Assembly (NCBI GenBank): GCA_031769625.1
Contig: JAUIMM010000188.1
Location: forward strand, 9,243,501-9,307,500
DNA length: 64,000 nt
DNA from: Taudactylus pleione
Lineage: Eukaryota; Chordata; Amphibia; Anura; Myobatrachidae
Direction of reading: 5' to 3'
In this document: in pieces, positions 10,775 through 22,126 of the stretch
Layout of the letters: every line of letters begins with the position of its first letter
Position numbering within the stretch: position 1 is the stretch's first letter
Notes under the pieces: generated by a model
Told to the model about the DNA's origin: nothing
The model's database searches: none
What the model saw: only the letters and a program-made list of their open reading frames with translations
Position numbers and translations under genes: made by a program

Positions 10775-11845
10775 ATGTATCAAGCAGTGATAACGCATTT
10801 TTTTGACATTTTCACTGAAAAAGGGGTTATTACTGCTTCTCTCAAATATACTAAAAAGTGTTGGAGAAATCAGAGATATCCCCAGCTGCACCTTCGGCTT
10901 GTATAAATAAAATTATTGCCATAGGGCCTGATTCAGAGCCGGACGCAATTAGCGCTTGCTCGTTCAGAAAAAGGGGGTGGCTATTCAAATGATCCGTTCG
11001 CTCTTTGCGGTCTGTTGACGCCTCCATATCTGAACGAGCGAACAAAACTTGCGGACGTTTATTTGAAAAATACGCCCCCTGGCCGCTCACATCATACGTC
11101 ATGTCCACTATTTATTAGATTAATCGAGTACATCGAACAGCGTATGAACTGCTCGCTATTCTTGTGGTTGGTTTTTCCTACCACTATATTGCGAGCAGTT
11201 TTGACTATAAAACAACCAGGTGACGTGGTCAATGATGCTGCTGTTGTAATTATGCACACCCATAAAACGCCCATTTTGACCTTTAAGCACACCTGCGTTC
11301 TTAATTCCACTTCCCGTTTTCAAGCACCTTCCCCTGTTACCACCCACATACGCCTCATCCTGTCACTCAAAGTAGCAGGCATTCGCTATATAGCGAACAA
11401 ACGATTTTCGGCCGCACTGACTGGTTCGCGCATGCGAATTATAAACCGTACGCATGCACAGAAGTGCGAACATCGCTCGGAACGAGCATACTGCCCCTTA
11501 CGAGCGGCTCTGAATCAGGCCCATAGTCAGCTATGGTGGCGAAGCATTATGGAGCACATATTAAGAGAGAAAGAGTGGAGCTTTTTGTTGTTTATCACTG
11601 AACACATACAATATACAGAAACTCCATCTGAGGATGGTCCCACCACCACTTCCCCATGTTGCGAGATCTTGTGCATGCTCAGTGTACCAGCTGGAAGACA
11701 TTCCATATCGCACTAGCCCAAGCTAATACGATCCAGGCAGGGTAGAAATCACCAGAGAGATGAGTTATTATCATACACCTATCCAGTGATTCTTCCTTTA
11801 ATACATCTCAGTGTTAAGAAGAGGCAGGATGATACTTTTCCCCAT
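10775..11845. mobile_element. Insertion at the array end, split by a MITE
   Basis: The 29 bp array stops at about 10770, and a short piece of it ('ttacataattgcagcattac') reappears at 11846-11900. The sequence between, apart from the MITE at 10924-11522, is therefore an older insertion. Its left part has 'tatcaagcagtgataacgca'. I could not assign it to a family. Confidence 0.55.
10924..11522. mobile_element. GGGCC-end MITE, 599 bp, TSD ATA
   Basis: The ends are GGGCCTGATTCAGAGC and its inverted complement GCTCTGAATCAGGCCC. ATA flanks both sides at 10921-10923 and 11523-11525. The inside has many 'gagcg/cgctc' words, and a long open frame through it has no recognisable protein. A 3' truncated relative lies at 26840-27250. 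Confidence 0.85.
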
Positions 11846-11899
11846 TGTTACATAATTGCAGCATTACAGAGTTGCAGACTTACATATTTACATACCCTA

Positions 11900-12190
11900 C
11901 CACAGGCACACATACATGCCAAGGCTATAGTAGCCAGAAGCCAATTAGCCTGAGAAACAAACACAGAGACAACATACAGCTCAACACAGACAGCACCCTG
12001 AATTGGACCGACCCCAAAGCCTCAGCACTGCCAGGCGGCATTAACTACATCGCCTCCATATTGTGCAATGTGTACACAGGTCTTGCAACAACATAACACG
12101 TACTTTGTGTGTGACACAACAAATACACAAATGATTTTAATTTTTTTTACAAATTGCTGTACAAATAGGGGCAGAGAATTTGCTTTGCAG
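11900..12190. other. No feature recognised
   Basis: Unique-looking sequence with short T and A runs. No protein similarity or repeat end was seen on either strand. Confidence 0.4.
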
Positions 12191-12830
12191 TGTGGATTTA
12201 ATTGTGGAAAAGAGGTTTAAATAACCGTCATTGTTGTCTAACCAAAGAACATTTGAATTGACTGCGTGTCAACCAAACATCTCTCTCATTCATTACCTCT
12301 TTAGACCCCATGTTTGCGGAGCCTCCCCAGGAATGTCCACTGGAGCTTTGAGCCTACACGATTCAATTAACCTTCCAGTTGGTTTTGGATGCGTGTACTA
12401 TGGGATAGACTTTCATTAATTGCAAGTCTGACACAGACAATTAAGCTTGATGAAATGAAGAGGGCATAAGGGACATTATTATCATACTGTACTAAAGACT
12501 ACGCGGCGTGTAAAAGTTGTTTAATTTATGTCAAGGAACGTGTTGGAAAAAAAAAAATCGACTCGCACGCCGGGCACAGACGTATTTAAATGTTTCATTT
12601 TTCAGCTCTATGTGCACGTGTTTCTCGTCTGTTTGTTACGTGTCTGTTCTGGCTGTGGTGGCTGCACCATTGTGTTTCTTTATCAATTAATTCATCAATG
12701 TATGCACTGAAGTGTAAGCAAAGTAATGGTTTTCTGGAAGGAAACATAACATAAAATGTATCATGCGGGTGTGAAATTGTATTAAAGAGTTTAGCGTTCC
12801 TCCAGCATCTGTTTGGGGAACAGCACATTC
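12190..12830. promoter_or_regulatory. Candidate conserved noncoding sequence
   Basis: High-complexity, non-repetitive sequence between repeats, with TAAT/ATTA homeodomain-type cores (for example 'ttcattaattgcaag' and 'acaattaagcttgatg'). No coding frame is convincing. The call rests on texture alone: it lacks TIRs, internal repeats and CpG-decay patterns. A cross-species alignment would decide it. Confidence 0.3.
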
Positions 12831-13087
12831 ATTAGTAAATCCCACTGTATGTGTGTGAATATGTTTTTATGCCTTTTTATGGCACCCTTTGGTGCTCTGT
12901 GTTTTTCAAAATGCATCATTTAAATGGTAGAGGAAAAGCAAGACAATGCGGGGCGGTAAAGGCAAGCCTTGTAACCAAGACGATTGCAGAAATGTATTTT
13001 ATGGGATTTCGGTCCTGCTTTCTCCACCCAAAGAAAGTAGCCTGGGTTCTGTATATTGTGTACTGTAACTATGTTTTGCTTTTCTAA

Positions 13088-13391
13088 TGCCGGCCATACA
13101 CGGTGCGAATTGCACCTTGTGACATGACAGGGGATCCAACGGCCGACATATCGGACGGTCCCCACACAATGTGCGATCGGATAGCCGACTGCCCGATATG
13201 CCAGCCTCCCCTGCCCCACCCGCATAGCGCTGAATGGGATTGCACATCGCAACCCCAGATCAACTGAACCTGCAGTAAGATCTGGAGGTACGCGGACTGG
13301 CCGATATCATGCCCATACACGGTACGATATAGCGGCGATATCATACCAATCCGTCTGATCGACTGCTTTATCGCACCGTGTATGGGCACCT
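13088..13391. mobile_element. Harbinger-like MITE, 304 bp, TSD TAA
   Basis: Left end TGCCGGCCATACACGGTGCG and right end CGCACCGTGTATGGGCACCT are inverted. TAA is duplicated at 13085-13087 and 13392-13394, which fits the TWA target of PIF/Harbinger elements. No gene is inside. Confidence 0.8.
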
Positions 13392-13394
13392 TAA

Positions 13395-13840
13395 GGCTGA
13401 AATGTGAGATGTGTAAAAACAGAGCATTACATTACACCAAATTAGCCTTATTTATTTAGTTGAATAGTATGCTGGAACGCGCGGCACTGGAAGGAAAGGG
13501 AGCTGTTGATAAAGTTACCCATAAATGATAGCAACCCGCGATTGTCTATTTATTCAGTGATGTCAGATGGCTTTCTGGTTCCTGTCCTACGACAAGAATC
13601 ACACACCTGAGTAATAAACAACAAGGGATGAAAATTTGGGAGATTATCTGCACCGGAATGGTCAGGACCGGGCGCTGGGGTAGAGCAGTGCAGCCTCTCC
13701 GTGGTGCTCAGTCCCCGGTTTGTTTCGGTCAACAGCGGGGGGGGGGGGGCTACAGGTGTCTGTCACAGGGAAGATTCCCCCCAGACTTTACAATAACAAT
13801 TTAGGAAAGTAACAAGTGCACACTGACAAAGTATACTCAC
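13395..13840. other. No gene seen; 13 bp G run
   Basis: The only notable item is an uninterrupted run of 13 G at 13737-13749. The rest looks unique. Confidence 0.5.
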
Positions 13841-13841
13841 T

Positions 13842-14320
13842 GGACTTGGGGGAGATGTAAGAAGCTCATAAGCGGTATCAGCGCAGTTATGTGCGCTGAT
13901 ACCGCCCATACCCGATGTATGATCGGGGGTTTGGCAGTAAATGACTGCCCGGCAGAATGAGTGCCACTAGAAATGGGGGAGTGGAGGTGCGAACGCAGGC
14001 GTGCCTGAGCATCTTAATGCCGTTTCGTAAGTGTGCATAATTAAGAGTCAGTCACAAGCGCTGCGATCGCATCTGATGTTACCCGATGTACCGATGGCTG
14101 CATACACTTCCTGGATATGACATGCGCAAGTGGGCGTCTTAAGACAGGCTGGTGTAGGCGTCTGCATACACACCGCGATCGTACGTCAAGACATAGTGAG
14201 CGTGCCATTGCCTTGCCGAGCGATCCCCTGCTTTGCTGGGGGTGTGCTGGATTTTTGCATACGTTGGGTGCGTGCGAACGCATTTAGCGAGCGGGTGTGA
14301 ATCGGGCCCAGAGTTCCCCC
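13842..14320. mobile_element. MITE-like fragment with a 12-13 bp palindrome
   Basis: The segment opens 'gggggagatgtaagaagctc' and closes 'gtgaatcgggccca', similar to degenerate MITE ends elsewhere. It includes the hairpin 'ggtatcagcgca' ... 'tgcgctgatacc' at 13874-13903. The superfamily is unclear. Confidence 0.4.
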
Positions 14321-14940
14321 AAGCCTCTGCCTGATTGACAGGCAGAAGCGTTTGGGGGGCGGTGCGGGGGTGGGGATATCCTGCGTTGCTGGAAATGGGG
14401 GCATGTCGCACTTGTTTTATGGGAGTGCTGAGGTGTCTGACAGCTCCTTCTGCATTTGCATCGGAGATGGACGGAATTTCACAGGCGCTTGTGTGCAGCT
14501 CAGCAGTTCTGTCCATCTCTTAATCAGGACCACAGATGCCATACAGTGAGTACACGGCAAGTGCAAATAAGCATTGCAATAAGAACAGTGCTGTCACCAT
14601 AGCCCACCTTTAATAGTGCCTGAATAGGGGGAAATATTTAGTTGGGACCAATGCCGTGTACACTGTTCTGGCACCTCGCGCCTCCTGCGCACGTTACATT
14701 ATGACAACATGGCAAGTGCCACTGGAGCAGGAGAAAGGTGGCTGCATTCCCTGCAGTGGCTGCGTCTCCAGGCACTCGTACCTTACACCCCTCCTCGCTC
14801 CCTGGTTAGGACTTATGCAAATTTTGGCAGAGGCCTAAAATGGTACTACCTCTTCTAATCTCTCTATTTAACCCCTTCACTGTGGATAATGAGTAGGATC
14901 GGGGCCCTTTTTAAAAGCAAATGATCTGCTCTCCACAGGG
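14320..14940. other. No feature recognised
   Basis: GC-moderate sequence with short CpG-containing words. Several open frames overlap here on both strands, but none shows a known domain. Confidence 0.35.
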
Positions 14941-15250
14941 GTTGGGTACGAGATGCCAGCACTCAGGATCCCAGCGATGAGAATCCCGACACCGGCATCC
15001 CAAATGGGTTATAATCCCGACACAGGTAAGTATATTACCCCTCCCTTCCCGCAGCCTAAACCTAACCCTCCCCCCATATCCTAAACCTAACCGCCCTCTG
15101 TAGCCTAACTCTAACCCTCCCCATAGTGCTTAACCCTAACCCCAACCATAACCCTCTCCTAATCCCAAAACTTACCGTCGGGACGCCGGTGCCGGGTTTC
15201 TGACTGGTGTTGGGATTCCTGCGCATTGTGAGCACCAGCCTCCCGACAGC
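14940..15250. mobile_element. Interspersed element with telomere-like CCCTAA repeats
   Basis: Between 'gggttgggtacgagatgcca' and 'agcctcccgacagccgcgc' lie degenerate 'cctaaccct' and 'cctaaaccta' repeats at 15050-15170. A relative in opposite orientation is at 20690-20935 and shares 'tcgggat' and 'gggtac' words at its ends. It is therefore a dispersed family rather than a telomeric insertion. Confidence 0.6.
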
Positions 15251-15265
15251 CGCGCTAATAACTAC

Positions 15266-15749
15266 GGCCCTGATTCAGAGACGGACGCCCTGACAGAGCG
15301 CTCGCTCTGAATCAGGGCGTCTTTTTTTTTTTTTTAATGGAGCAGCCTCCACAGCTAATGCGAGTGGCCAGGATGATGGTCGTAATGGTCAAGACCATCG
15401 CGACCATCGGGCTTGCGAGAAGACCCTTGTGGTAGGGTCTCATGGCCGCAAGCCCCAGAGAGCTTTCAGCTCAAACAGAGCCGAAAGCTCTCCCACTGAC
15501 ATCACTTGTGATGTCAGTGGGGCCGCCCCCAGATGGTAGGCGTTATCATGGGAACGCCTACGTCTGGGCATCCACCCCCCGGCCCGCCCACCAAAGGGGT
15601 CGTGCTGTCACTCAACATGGACAGCACGCCCCCTTTGGTGCGAGATCCGGAGCGACGGATTGCCCGTCGCTATCCGGGTCTCGCGCACTGGCCCACCATC
15701 GACCCGGTTGCGAGCGCACAGCACTTGCGACCGGGTCTGAATCAGGCCC
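15266..15749. mobile_element. GGGCC-end MITE, 484 bp, TSD TAC
   Basis: The left end GGCCCTGATTCAGAG and right end TCTGAATCAGGCCC are inverted. TAC flanks both sides. Internal blocks 'actgacatcacttgtgatgt' and 'cagcacgccccctttg' are shared with the copy at 31580-32128, which identifies a subfamily. Confidence 0.85.
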
Positions 15750-15990
15750 TACATCCCTTGCACAGTAATAGGGAGAAATAAATACTGTGAAATGGAAGCC
15801 TCTGTGAGCGGCATGCATCAAAGCCTAAAATTCAGTTTTTAGGGGAGTGACTGTATTTTCCATATGCACCAAAGGCTTTCTGGAGCTTGGACCTGATAGG
15901 GGTCCAAGATGGCTATCTATAAATGGAGTTTCCTAATAGAAGCCTATGGGCTTCTTATTGTGAAACCTCCCTGAGAGGGATACTCCCAGG

Positions 15991-16895
15991 CAGGGGCGTA
16001 TCTACCCATTGGCCAGGATGGCACTCGCCAGGGGCGCCGACCAAAGGGGGGGCGCCACCCGGCAGTGCCACCAGTAGCCAAGGGGTGGACAAGTCCCTCG
16101 GCCCCACAAGTGTAGGGCAGACCGCAGTGATAGCGGTCTGCTCTACACAGTTTACAAACATGCAGCCGCCAGCGGCGGCTGTGTGTTTGTAATAGCAGCC
16201 AGCTAATGAGAGTCTGCCTGACTCTCATTAGCTGCTGCATCGTCCGCGGAGGGAGCCGGCTGGAGCTCACTAATGAGCTCCGTCTTCCGGCTCCCTCTGC
16301 AGGCATGTGATGGGCGAGACGTCATGACGTATGATGTCTCTCCCATGCAGGAGAAGAGCGGGCGGGACTAAGCGGACAGCGGCGGTCGCGTCAGGAGCAG
16401 GGATCAGGTAAGTTTTGTTTTTTTCTCACTTTGTGTGTGTGTGTAGGGGGTGCACTGAAATAGGGGGTGACCGCTTTGTATAGGGGTGGCCACTACTGGG
16501 GGCACTCTATAGGGGAGGCCACTACTGGGGGCACTGAAATAAGGGATGGCCGCTACTGGGGGCACTTTATGGGGGGTGCCTGCTACTGGGGGCTCTGTAT
16601 ATGGGTGGCCACTACTGGGGACAATTTAGGGGGGTGGCCACTACTGGGGGCACTGTATAGGGGTGGCCACTACTGGGGGCACTGTATAGGGGTGGCCACT
16701 ACTGGGAGTAATTTAGGGGGGTTGCACTGTACAGGGGGGACACTCTACTGGGGGCACTGTATAGGGGGGGCTACTAATGGGGGCAACACAGCAAAGGGGG
16801 ATTGCTACTGGAGGGTTACTACTGGGGGCTCTGCATAGGGGGGGCGCCAGTCCATTACATTGCCAGGGGTGCTTGGATCCCTAGATACACCCCTG
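15991..16895. mobile_element. hAT-type MITE with internal minisatellite, 905 bp
   Basis: Ends CAGGGGCGTATC and GATACACCCCTG are inverted. The 8 bp CTCCCAGG is duplicated exactly at 15983-15990 and 16896-16903, the hAT signature. The left half has hairpin-prone words ('gcagaccgcagtgatagcgg') that recur at 28376-29611 and 40070-40472. The right half (16465-16850) is a minisatellite. Confidence 0.88.
16465..16850. repeat. Minisatellite 'gggggcactgtataggggtgg'-type, about 29 bp
   Basis: About 12 copies of a unit combining 'ctactgggggcactgtatag' with 'gggtggcca'. The same unit makes up larger arrays inside the elements at 28376-29611 and about 42185-42955. Confidence 0.88.
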
Positions 16896-17050
16896 CTCCC
16901 AGGGTCCCCTCGGCTCGCGTATTTGCTGGCCAACAACCACCCATGTGCAGAGGGAGTACTGGGTCATAAGCCTGGAAATCCCAGCACCACAAAGGACAGC
17001 TCTTATCTGAACAGCTGTTCTTTGCTTAAATGATAATACATACGGTGTTA

Positions 17051-17339
17051 CTAAACGTCAGTATGCAACTATGCAACTATTGTCTACACCGCGTCACATT
17101 GCTTGATGCATCCCGTCCTGTGTCTCAAAAGAAATCTCATTTTTTTTGCACGCTGGATTGAAACATTAGCTGCTCCAACCAAGCTAAATGCAGCTTGGCG
17201 ATAGACACATGCTGGCTGGTGCTGCTGTGATGGATGCAATTAGGGCTGGAATAAGGATTGTGGGGGCCCCTACCAATAAAATAGTCAAAGTGATATACTG
17301 ACGATGTTCTACATCTTGCCACTGTACCCAAGTCCACAT
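17051..17339. other. No feature recognised
   Basis: Unique-looking sequence with one T run near 17141. Confidence 0.4.
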
Positions 17340-17745
17340 GAAGCCATTGTGCCCCCAGTCCACATTATGCTACATTGTAGTGCCCCCAGTTCACATTATG
17401 CTACACAGTTCTCCAGTTCACATTATGCCACAGTGCCACCGAATCACAGTATGGCACACAGTGCCTCCAGTTCACATTATGCCACCGAATCACATTATGG
17501 AGCACAGTGCCCCAGTACACAGTATGCCACAGTGTCGCCGAATCACAGTATGGCACAAAGTGCCTCCAGTTCTCGTTATGCCACCGAATCACATTATGGA
17601 ACACAGTGCCCCCAGTGCGCAGTATGCCAAGGTGTCCCCGAATCGCAGTATGGCACACAGTGCCTCCAGTTCACATTATGCCACCGAATCACAGTATGGC
17701 ACACAGTACCTCCAGTTCATATTATGCATGCCCGATACTATTCAC
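17340..17745. repeat. Minisatellite with about 100 bp higher-order unit
   Basis: The words 'cacattatgccaccgaatca' and 'cagtatggcacacagtgcc' alternate. The word 'gaatcacagtatggcac' recurs at about 17441, 17540 and 17640, so the higher-order unit is close to 100 bp and contains two related halves. Reading frames across it are artefacts of the repeat. Confidence 0.85.
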
Positions 17746-18384
17746 TTCTCTGTGATCTCAAATCTTGGAATCTTGCAGGCTAAACAACAGAATCTTGAAA
17801 GGAGCATCTGCTTAGCAATGGCCATACTAGTGCCAGCCAGGACCATCTTGTTCCTCCTCCTTGCCCCTCACACTTGACTTTTCCCACCTATGCTGACAAT
17901 GGCATCTGTTGCAGCATAATTTGCACCCTGCCCTGCCATGGGCTAGTCTGATGTTGATGATATAGCTATGTGTGGGAGCCCCTGGGCAGGACCATAACTA
18001 GGGTGTGCTGCCGCACAGAACGCAGGACTCTGTGGGTATAACCGTTGCTAGCCCATGGTTCCTGCATCTGGCTAGCGGGGTGCCTGGAACAGTGCCCTGC
18101 AGCCAGTATTTCTGCTGAAGTGCCACTCCAGGCATGCACCCCTCAACCTGTACAGCCTCCTGGAACATCCTGAGGATGCTCCAGGCAGTGCTGTTCTTTT
18201 CGGTGCCTGGCAGCCCCGCCCCATTGGCATGACATCATGTGCTGAGGGTGCATGGCCGGCACAGGGTGCCTTAAAGTCCTGTTACAGTGCTACCCCTAGG
18301 GGACCACCCCAGCTCCCCTATTGTTAATCCAACCCTGAATGAAATGGATGATGAGTGGTGTAGTTGTCACAGTCACCGAACATA
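17746..18384. mobile_element. Probable old hAT-type relic in otherwise unassigned sequence
   Basis: The words 'accataactagggtgtgc' near 17990 and 'gctacccctaggggacc' near 18290 resemble diverged hAT-type MITE ends (compare 'cctagttacgtcactg' at 42940). No flanking duplication could be found. Confidence 0.3.
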
Positions 18385-18770
18385 GGGCCTTATTCCGTTG
18401 TGGCCGGTATTGCACAACCGCAGGGAGGCAGGACGGCAATACCGTCCGTTCAACTAAATGACAAATTCAGCAAGAGGTGTCTGTAGGATACAGACATCCC
18501 CTGCTCACACCTGCGATCCGAGTGCAGCGAGCATAGACCCTGTTTCGGATCACCATTTATGGTCGCTGCCCTCGGCCAGTCTGCGTGAGCCAAAGCTTAT
18601 TCAGCCTGGCCGTCGGAATCCCTCTGCCGGGTCCAGGAAGTCTGCGACAACGCAGAGCCCGGGCTTGGCATGCCTACAAAACGGGGGCGGCACACCCCTT
18701 TTGTACAACGGTTCTGGTCGCAGCCTCCCAAACGCTGCAGCATGTTAATCAGACCCACAGCAATCGAGAT
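18385..18770. mobile_element. Partial GGGCC-end MITE
   Basis: The left end 'gggccttattccgttgtggc' is clear. The right end is not found. The inside has CpG-containing words typical of this group. Confidence 0.4.
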
Positions 18771-19467
18771 ATGTATGTAAACCAACAGCGTTACGTTACG
18801 TACATATCTGAATCATCTATAGAGCTCTGATGTCATGACTCTCTACTGTACACTTCCCAGCCAAAGATGTGCTAAAAAAACACAAATAAAGAAGGAAAGC
18901 CATAGGAAGGAATCTGGGAATCACAGAAACACCTACAAATGTGGACCGAGACCCTCTTGTGACTTTCCTGGTAAAGAATAAGATTGTGAGAAATCCATAC
19001 AGGAGTTCCTGCATTCCTGTCCCTGCGCGGTACCTGAATAACTGTGTCTGTATAGTACTATCGTCCATAGGGATGGCTTGTCATGTGCAAATATGCTTTG
19101 CTTTATCAATAGTTAAAGGCCATTCAGATAATCTAACCATTACCCACCATAAACAGCCATTCAGGAAGGACTTCAGTGAATCAGGAAATCCTTAATGGAC
19201 ATTTACAATGAATAATATATTTTCTTTTTTAGGTAATAGACAATTAGAGGTTGACCAAAATCCAAAACTCTGTGTGATTCCCATCTGTCACTTATTCTGA
19301 AGTTCAAGGGCCCCTCCACTTAGTGCTGCAGGAATCACAGGTAATTATAGCGACAGAAGAAAAGTACTTGATGTACAGAAATGAATGTAAATGAAAACAC
19401 AAAGTTTATTTCTTCTGTGGGATATACTGCACCAGTTATAGTATCTTTTGCACCAGTTTTAATAGAC
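18771..19467. other. No feature recognised
   Basis: Unique-looking sequence. No domain, repeat end or RNA gene was identified. Confidence 0.35.
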
Positions 19468-19470
19468 CAT

Positions 19471-20343
19471 GGGCCGTATTCAATTAGTTTCGCATCAGGG
19501 AGAAAGTTCCACCTGCCCGACTTTTCAACCGCCTTCACGTGTTTTGGACACAAAAACTTTTTGTGCGCGCTCCCGATTTACTCCATATTCAATTGCCAAA
19601 CAGGCGAAAATGGGACCCGGCAAATGTGAACCAGGCGAAAAGTGCAGGATGAATTGGGGGAATCACTCTGTACCCCAGAAAAAGATGGGCTGACTTCGGA
19701 AATCATTATGGTAGTTTAGTATTAGCCCCAATTGGACTAGTTAGGGTAATTAAGTGGTGGTAATTGCCTGCTATTTGCGTCTTGGTAAAACTGGTGAAAA
19801 ATGGCATGAAGCAGTGTTTTTTGGAGAAGATAAGTTGTCCCATCAAATTTGGGGTGCTTGAAAATAGGTACTAGCATATTTTATGTCTCTAAAGTGAAGT
19901 TTTAGAAAAAGTGAAATTCCTCCGTCATACAAGCACCTGCAATTCCAAAAACACTCGGCCCCTTCTTAGAGCACCCCCAGAAGCTTATTTAGCTAGTTTT
20001 TGAAGTTGTCCCCCCACTTTCTTCATTTTCGCCCCAAATTTCTGATGTGTTTTTTTGGGTTTTCCTGGAATTTTTTATTTCTTTTTTTGGGTGAATTGTC
20101 CTTTGGGGAAGGGGGGGTGTAACAAGGGTTCTGAGTAGTTTCCCAACTTCTGCACCCCTAAATATAGATTATGCACTTCATTTCTCCTGCTATTCTGTGG
20201 AGAAAAAGTACCGCCTATTTCAGTGCACTGACTTTCCGCATAGGCGAAAACGGACTGGAATTGAACGGAGATACATATTCAGGCAAAATTATCTTAAAAA
20301 AATGGGCGAAAACGGCTTTTCGCTCCGAATTGAATACGGCCCC
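19471..20343. mobile_element. GGGCC-end MITE, about 873 bp, TSD CAT
   Basis: Left end GGGCCGTATTCAATT and right end AATTGAATACGGCCCC are inverted, with CAT on both sides. The word 'ggcgaaaa' recurs inside. No transposase is present. Confidence 0.78.
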
Positions 20344-20410
20344 CATGTTGTTGATAATTTTGGTAATACACTTGTGGGAGGAGCAAACATTCTATATGTA
20401 GGTTCTCAGA

Positions 20411-20640
20411 CATAGGGCGGGATGCAGCAAAGAGAGAAACGTGGTCAAACCCCCAAAATGTGGGTTTGACCCCATTTCTCATATATACCAAGCCCCGGAA
20501 TGTGATGCACTCTGGGGTTTGGTTGCGGTGGATAACGCCATCTTCCTGATGGCATTACCCTATAGAAGCCTATGGGCCTCTATTGGGAGAGTGCAGTGAG
20601 AGGGATCCAATTAGATACCTCCCAGCACCCCCAGCAGCGC
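20411..20640. mobile_element. Truncated GGGCGGGATG-type MITE
   Basis: It starts 'gggcgggatgcagcaaagag' and shares 'ttaccctatagaagc' with the complete copy at 37241-37602. The right end is missing, and the next element begins about there. Confidence 0.6.
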
Positions 20641-20689
20641 GTACGCCTTTATGCACATGCACAGAAGGACGCCAGAGGGACTCATGGTC

Positions 20690-20935
20690 ACAGCAGGGGG
20701 GGTTAAGGTTTAGGTTGCGGGGAGAGGGTAAGGGTTAGGCTGCGGGAATGTGTCCCCCGTTCAATCCTTTGGGGGGAGGGGGCTAGGTTTAGGCTGCAGG
20801 AGGGAGGGTTAGATTTAAGGGTAGGGATAGGATACTTACCTACAGATGTGGGTATACACTAACCCTGTCTAGATGCCTGCGTCGGGATGCTGAGCGCCTG
20901 CATCCCGTACCCAACCCGATATTTTATATAAGGCA
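20690..20935. mobile_element. Telomere-like element, inverted relative to 14940-15250
   Basis: Contains degenerate 'gggttaggctg' and 'ggtttaggctgcagg' repeats and ends 'catcccgtacccaacccgat'. That end matches the reverse complement of the start of the copy at 14940. Confidence 0.6.
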
Positions 20936-22126
20936 AATGACTTTGTGCATCAGTGATGTATGGGATCAGATATTCCACTGGAGAAGTAGAGGCCCATATG
21001 GAATAGGCTTCAATGTTCTGGTCAAGGTACAATTCCAGCCAAGGCAGGCTTAATATTGGAGGGGGCCTTTGTGCAGTCTCCCCATGGGTCCCCCCCCCCC
21101 CTCTTGCTGGCGCATGCCCCCAGCAGACTGTGACACTGTGCCAGAATGTACAGGTTCATTGTGGCTGATCCCACCACAAACGTGCGCGTGCATCGCGCTA
21201 TATGCCACGATATGGTATGGTGCATCCCCGATCGTGGGAGCGTGCCTCGCACCACGCATGGCGCGATTCGCTGCGCTACAGGCAAGGATGTAGCTGGGCA
21301 TATCTGTACTGTAACAAACTCAGGGAAAATGGTGACTTATATAATGAATTGCTTCAAATCTAGTGGACATCTTGTTGGAATCACACCAGGTCAGACTAAA
21401 CAGAGCCTATTACATTTGGGCCTAAGGATATCAAGTCATTTAGTGGAAAGCTGAGATAGCCAGGATAATAGGCAGGAGGAAATTACCCAATTACGTGAGG
21501 TAAGCACCACGGCTCTCTCGTGCCCCTCCCTTCTTACTCAGTAGCAAATCTCTCACACCCTTCCTAATTCACCAGAGCAGGTAAGAGGAAGGGTGGTTCC
21601 GGCCAGGTCACAGGCAGGGTTATTGCTTGCCGGGCGTCAGTGGCAGAGTTGTGCTGACTGAGGTTGGAGGCATTGTGGTGCTAGCCGGGGTTCGAAGGAC
21701 AGGATATTGCTGGCCATGGTCGGAGGCAGAGTCACCAGAGCTGACAATGCTGGCCAGGCGGCTTCATGCAGGAAGCACAGCGCTCCCTGCTGGCTGCCAT
21801 TTGTGTCGGCGTAATCTGAGTATAGGTCAGACCGGCCCTGGCAATAGGAATTATTTACAGCACACATACATTTTGCTCAATTCACATATATTTTATAGGG
21901 GACGTACTGTACACTGATAGGTGCAGGCATAGTGAATGACCTAAAACCTTTCCACTAATTTAAACCACTTTATTTAGATGTATGACCCATATATTTAAAA
22001 TTAAGCATAACAGCACTGCTGGAGTCACTGAACTCAAAGTTTTGTATAGAAACTTTTGAAAATGACAGCCAGCTTTCAGGTAAAGCAAGTGCTGAAACAG
22101 GCCCTGTGTGTTCTCCTTGCGGGGGA
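20936..22126. other. No gene recognised
   Basis: Mixed sequence. A CpG-containing segment at 21165-21290 and a GC-richer segment at 21590-21800 look repeat-derived, but no matching ends were found. No coding domain is visible. Confidence 0.3.

Larger units (their letters stand above)
15830..17050. mobile_element. Degenerate MITE split by a hAT-type MITE
   Basis: The left part (15830-15990) has 'atagaagcctatgggcttct', shared with the element at 20411-20640. The right part (16896-17050) has 'gacagctcttatctgaac', as in the copy at 37241-37602. The hAT-type MITE at 15991-16895 splits them. Confidence 0.55.

Noticed and set aside
11015..11716. 233-codon plus-strand frame
   Set aside because: It lies almost wholly within the GGGCC-end MITE at 10924-11522 and runs past its end. 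No domain is visible, and the truncated relative at 26840 does not keep the frame.
15050..15170. Interstitial telomere or chromosome-fusion scar
   Set aside because: The CCCTAA words are degenerate and few, and the same arrangement occurs inverted at 20690-20935 with shared ends, so they belong to a dispersed element.
17304..17877. Frames of 159 and 179 codons
   Set aside because: They are translations of the 100 bp minisatellite, with the same short peptide repeated.
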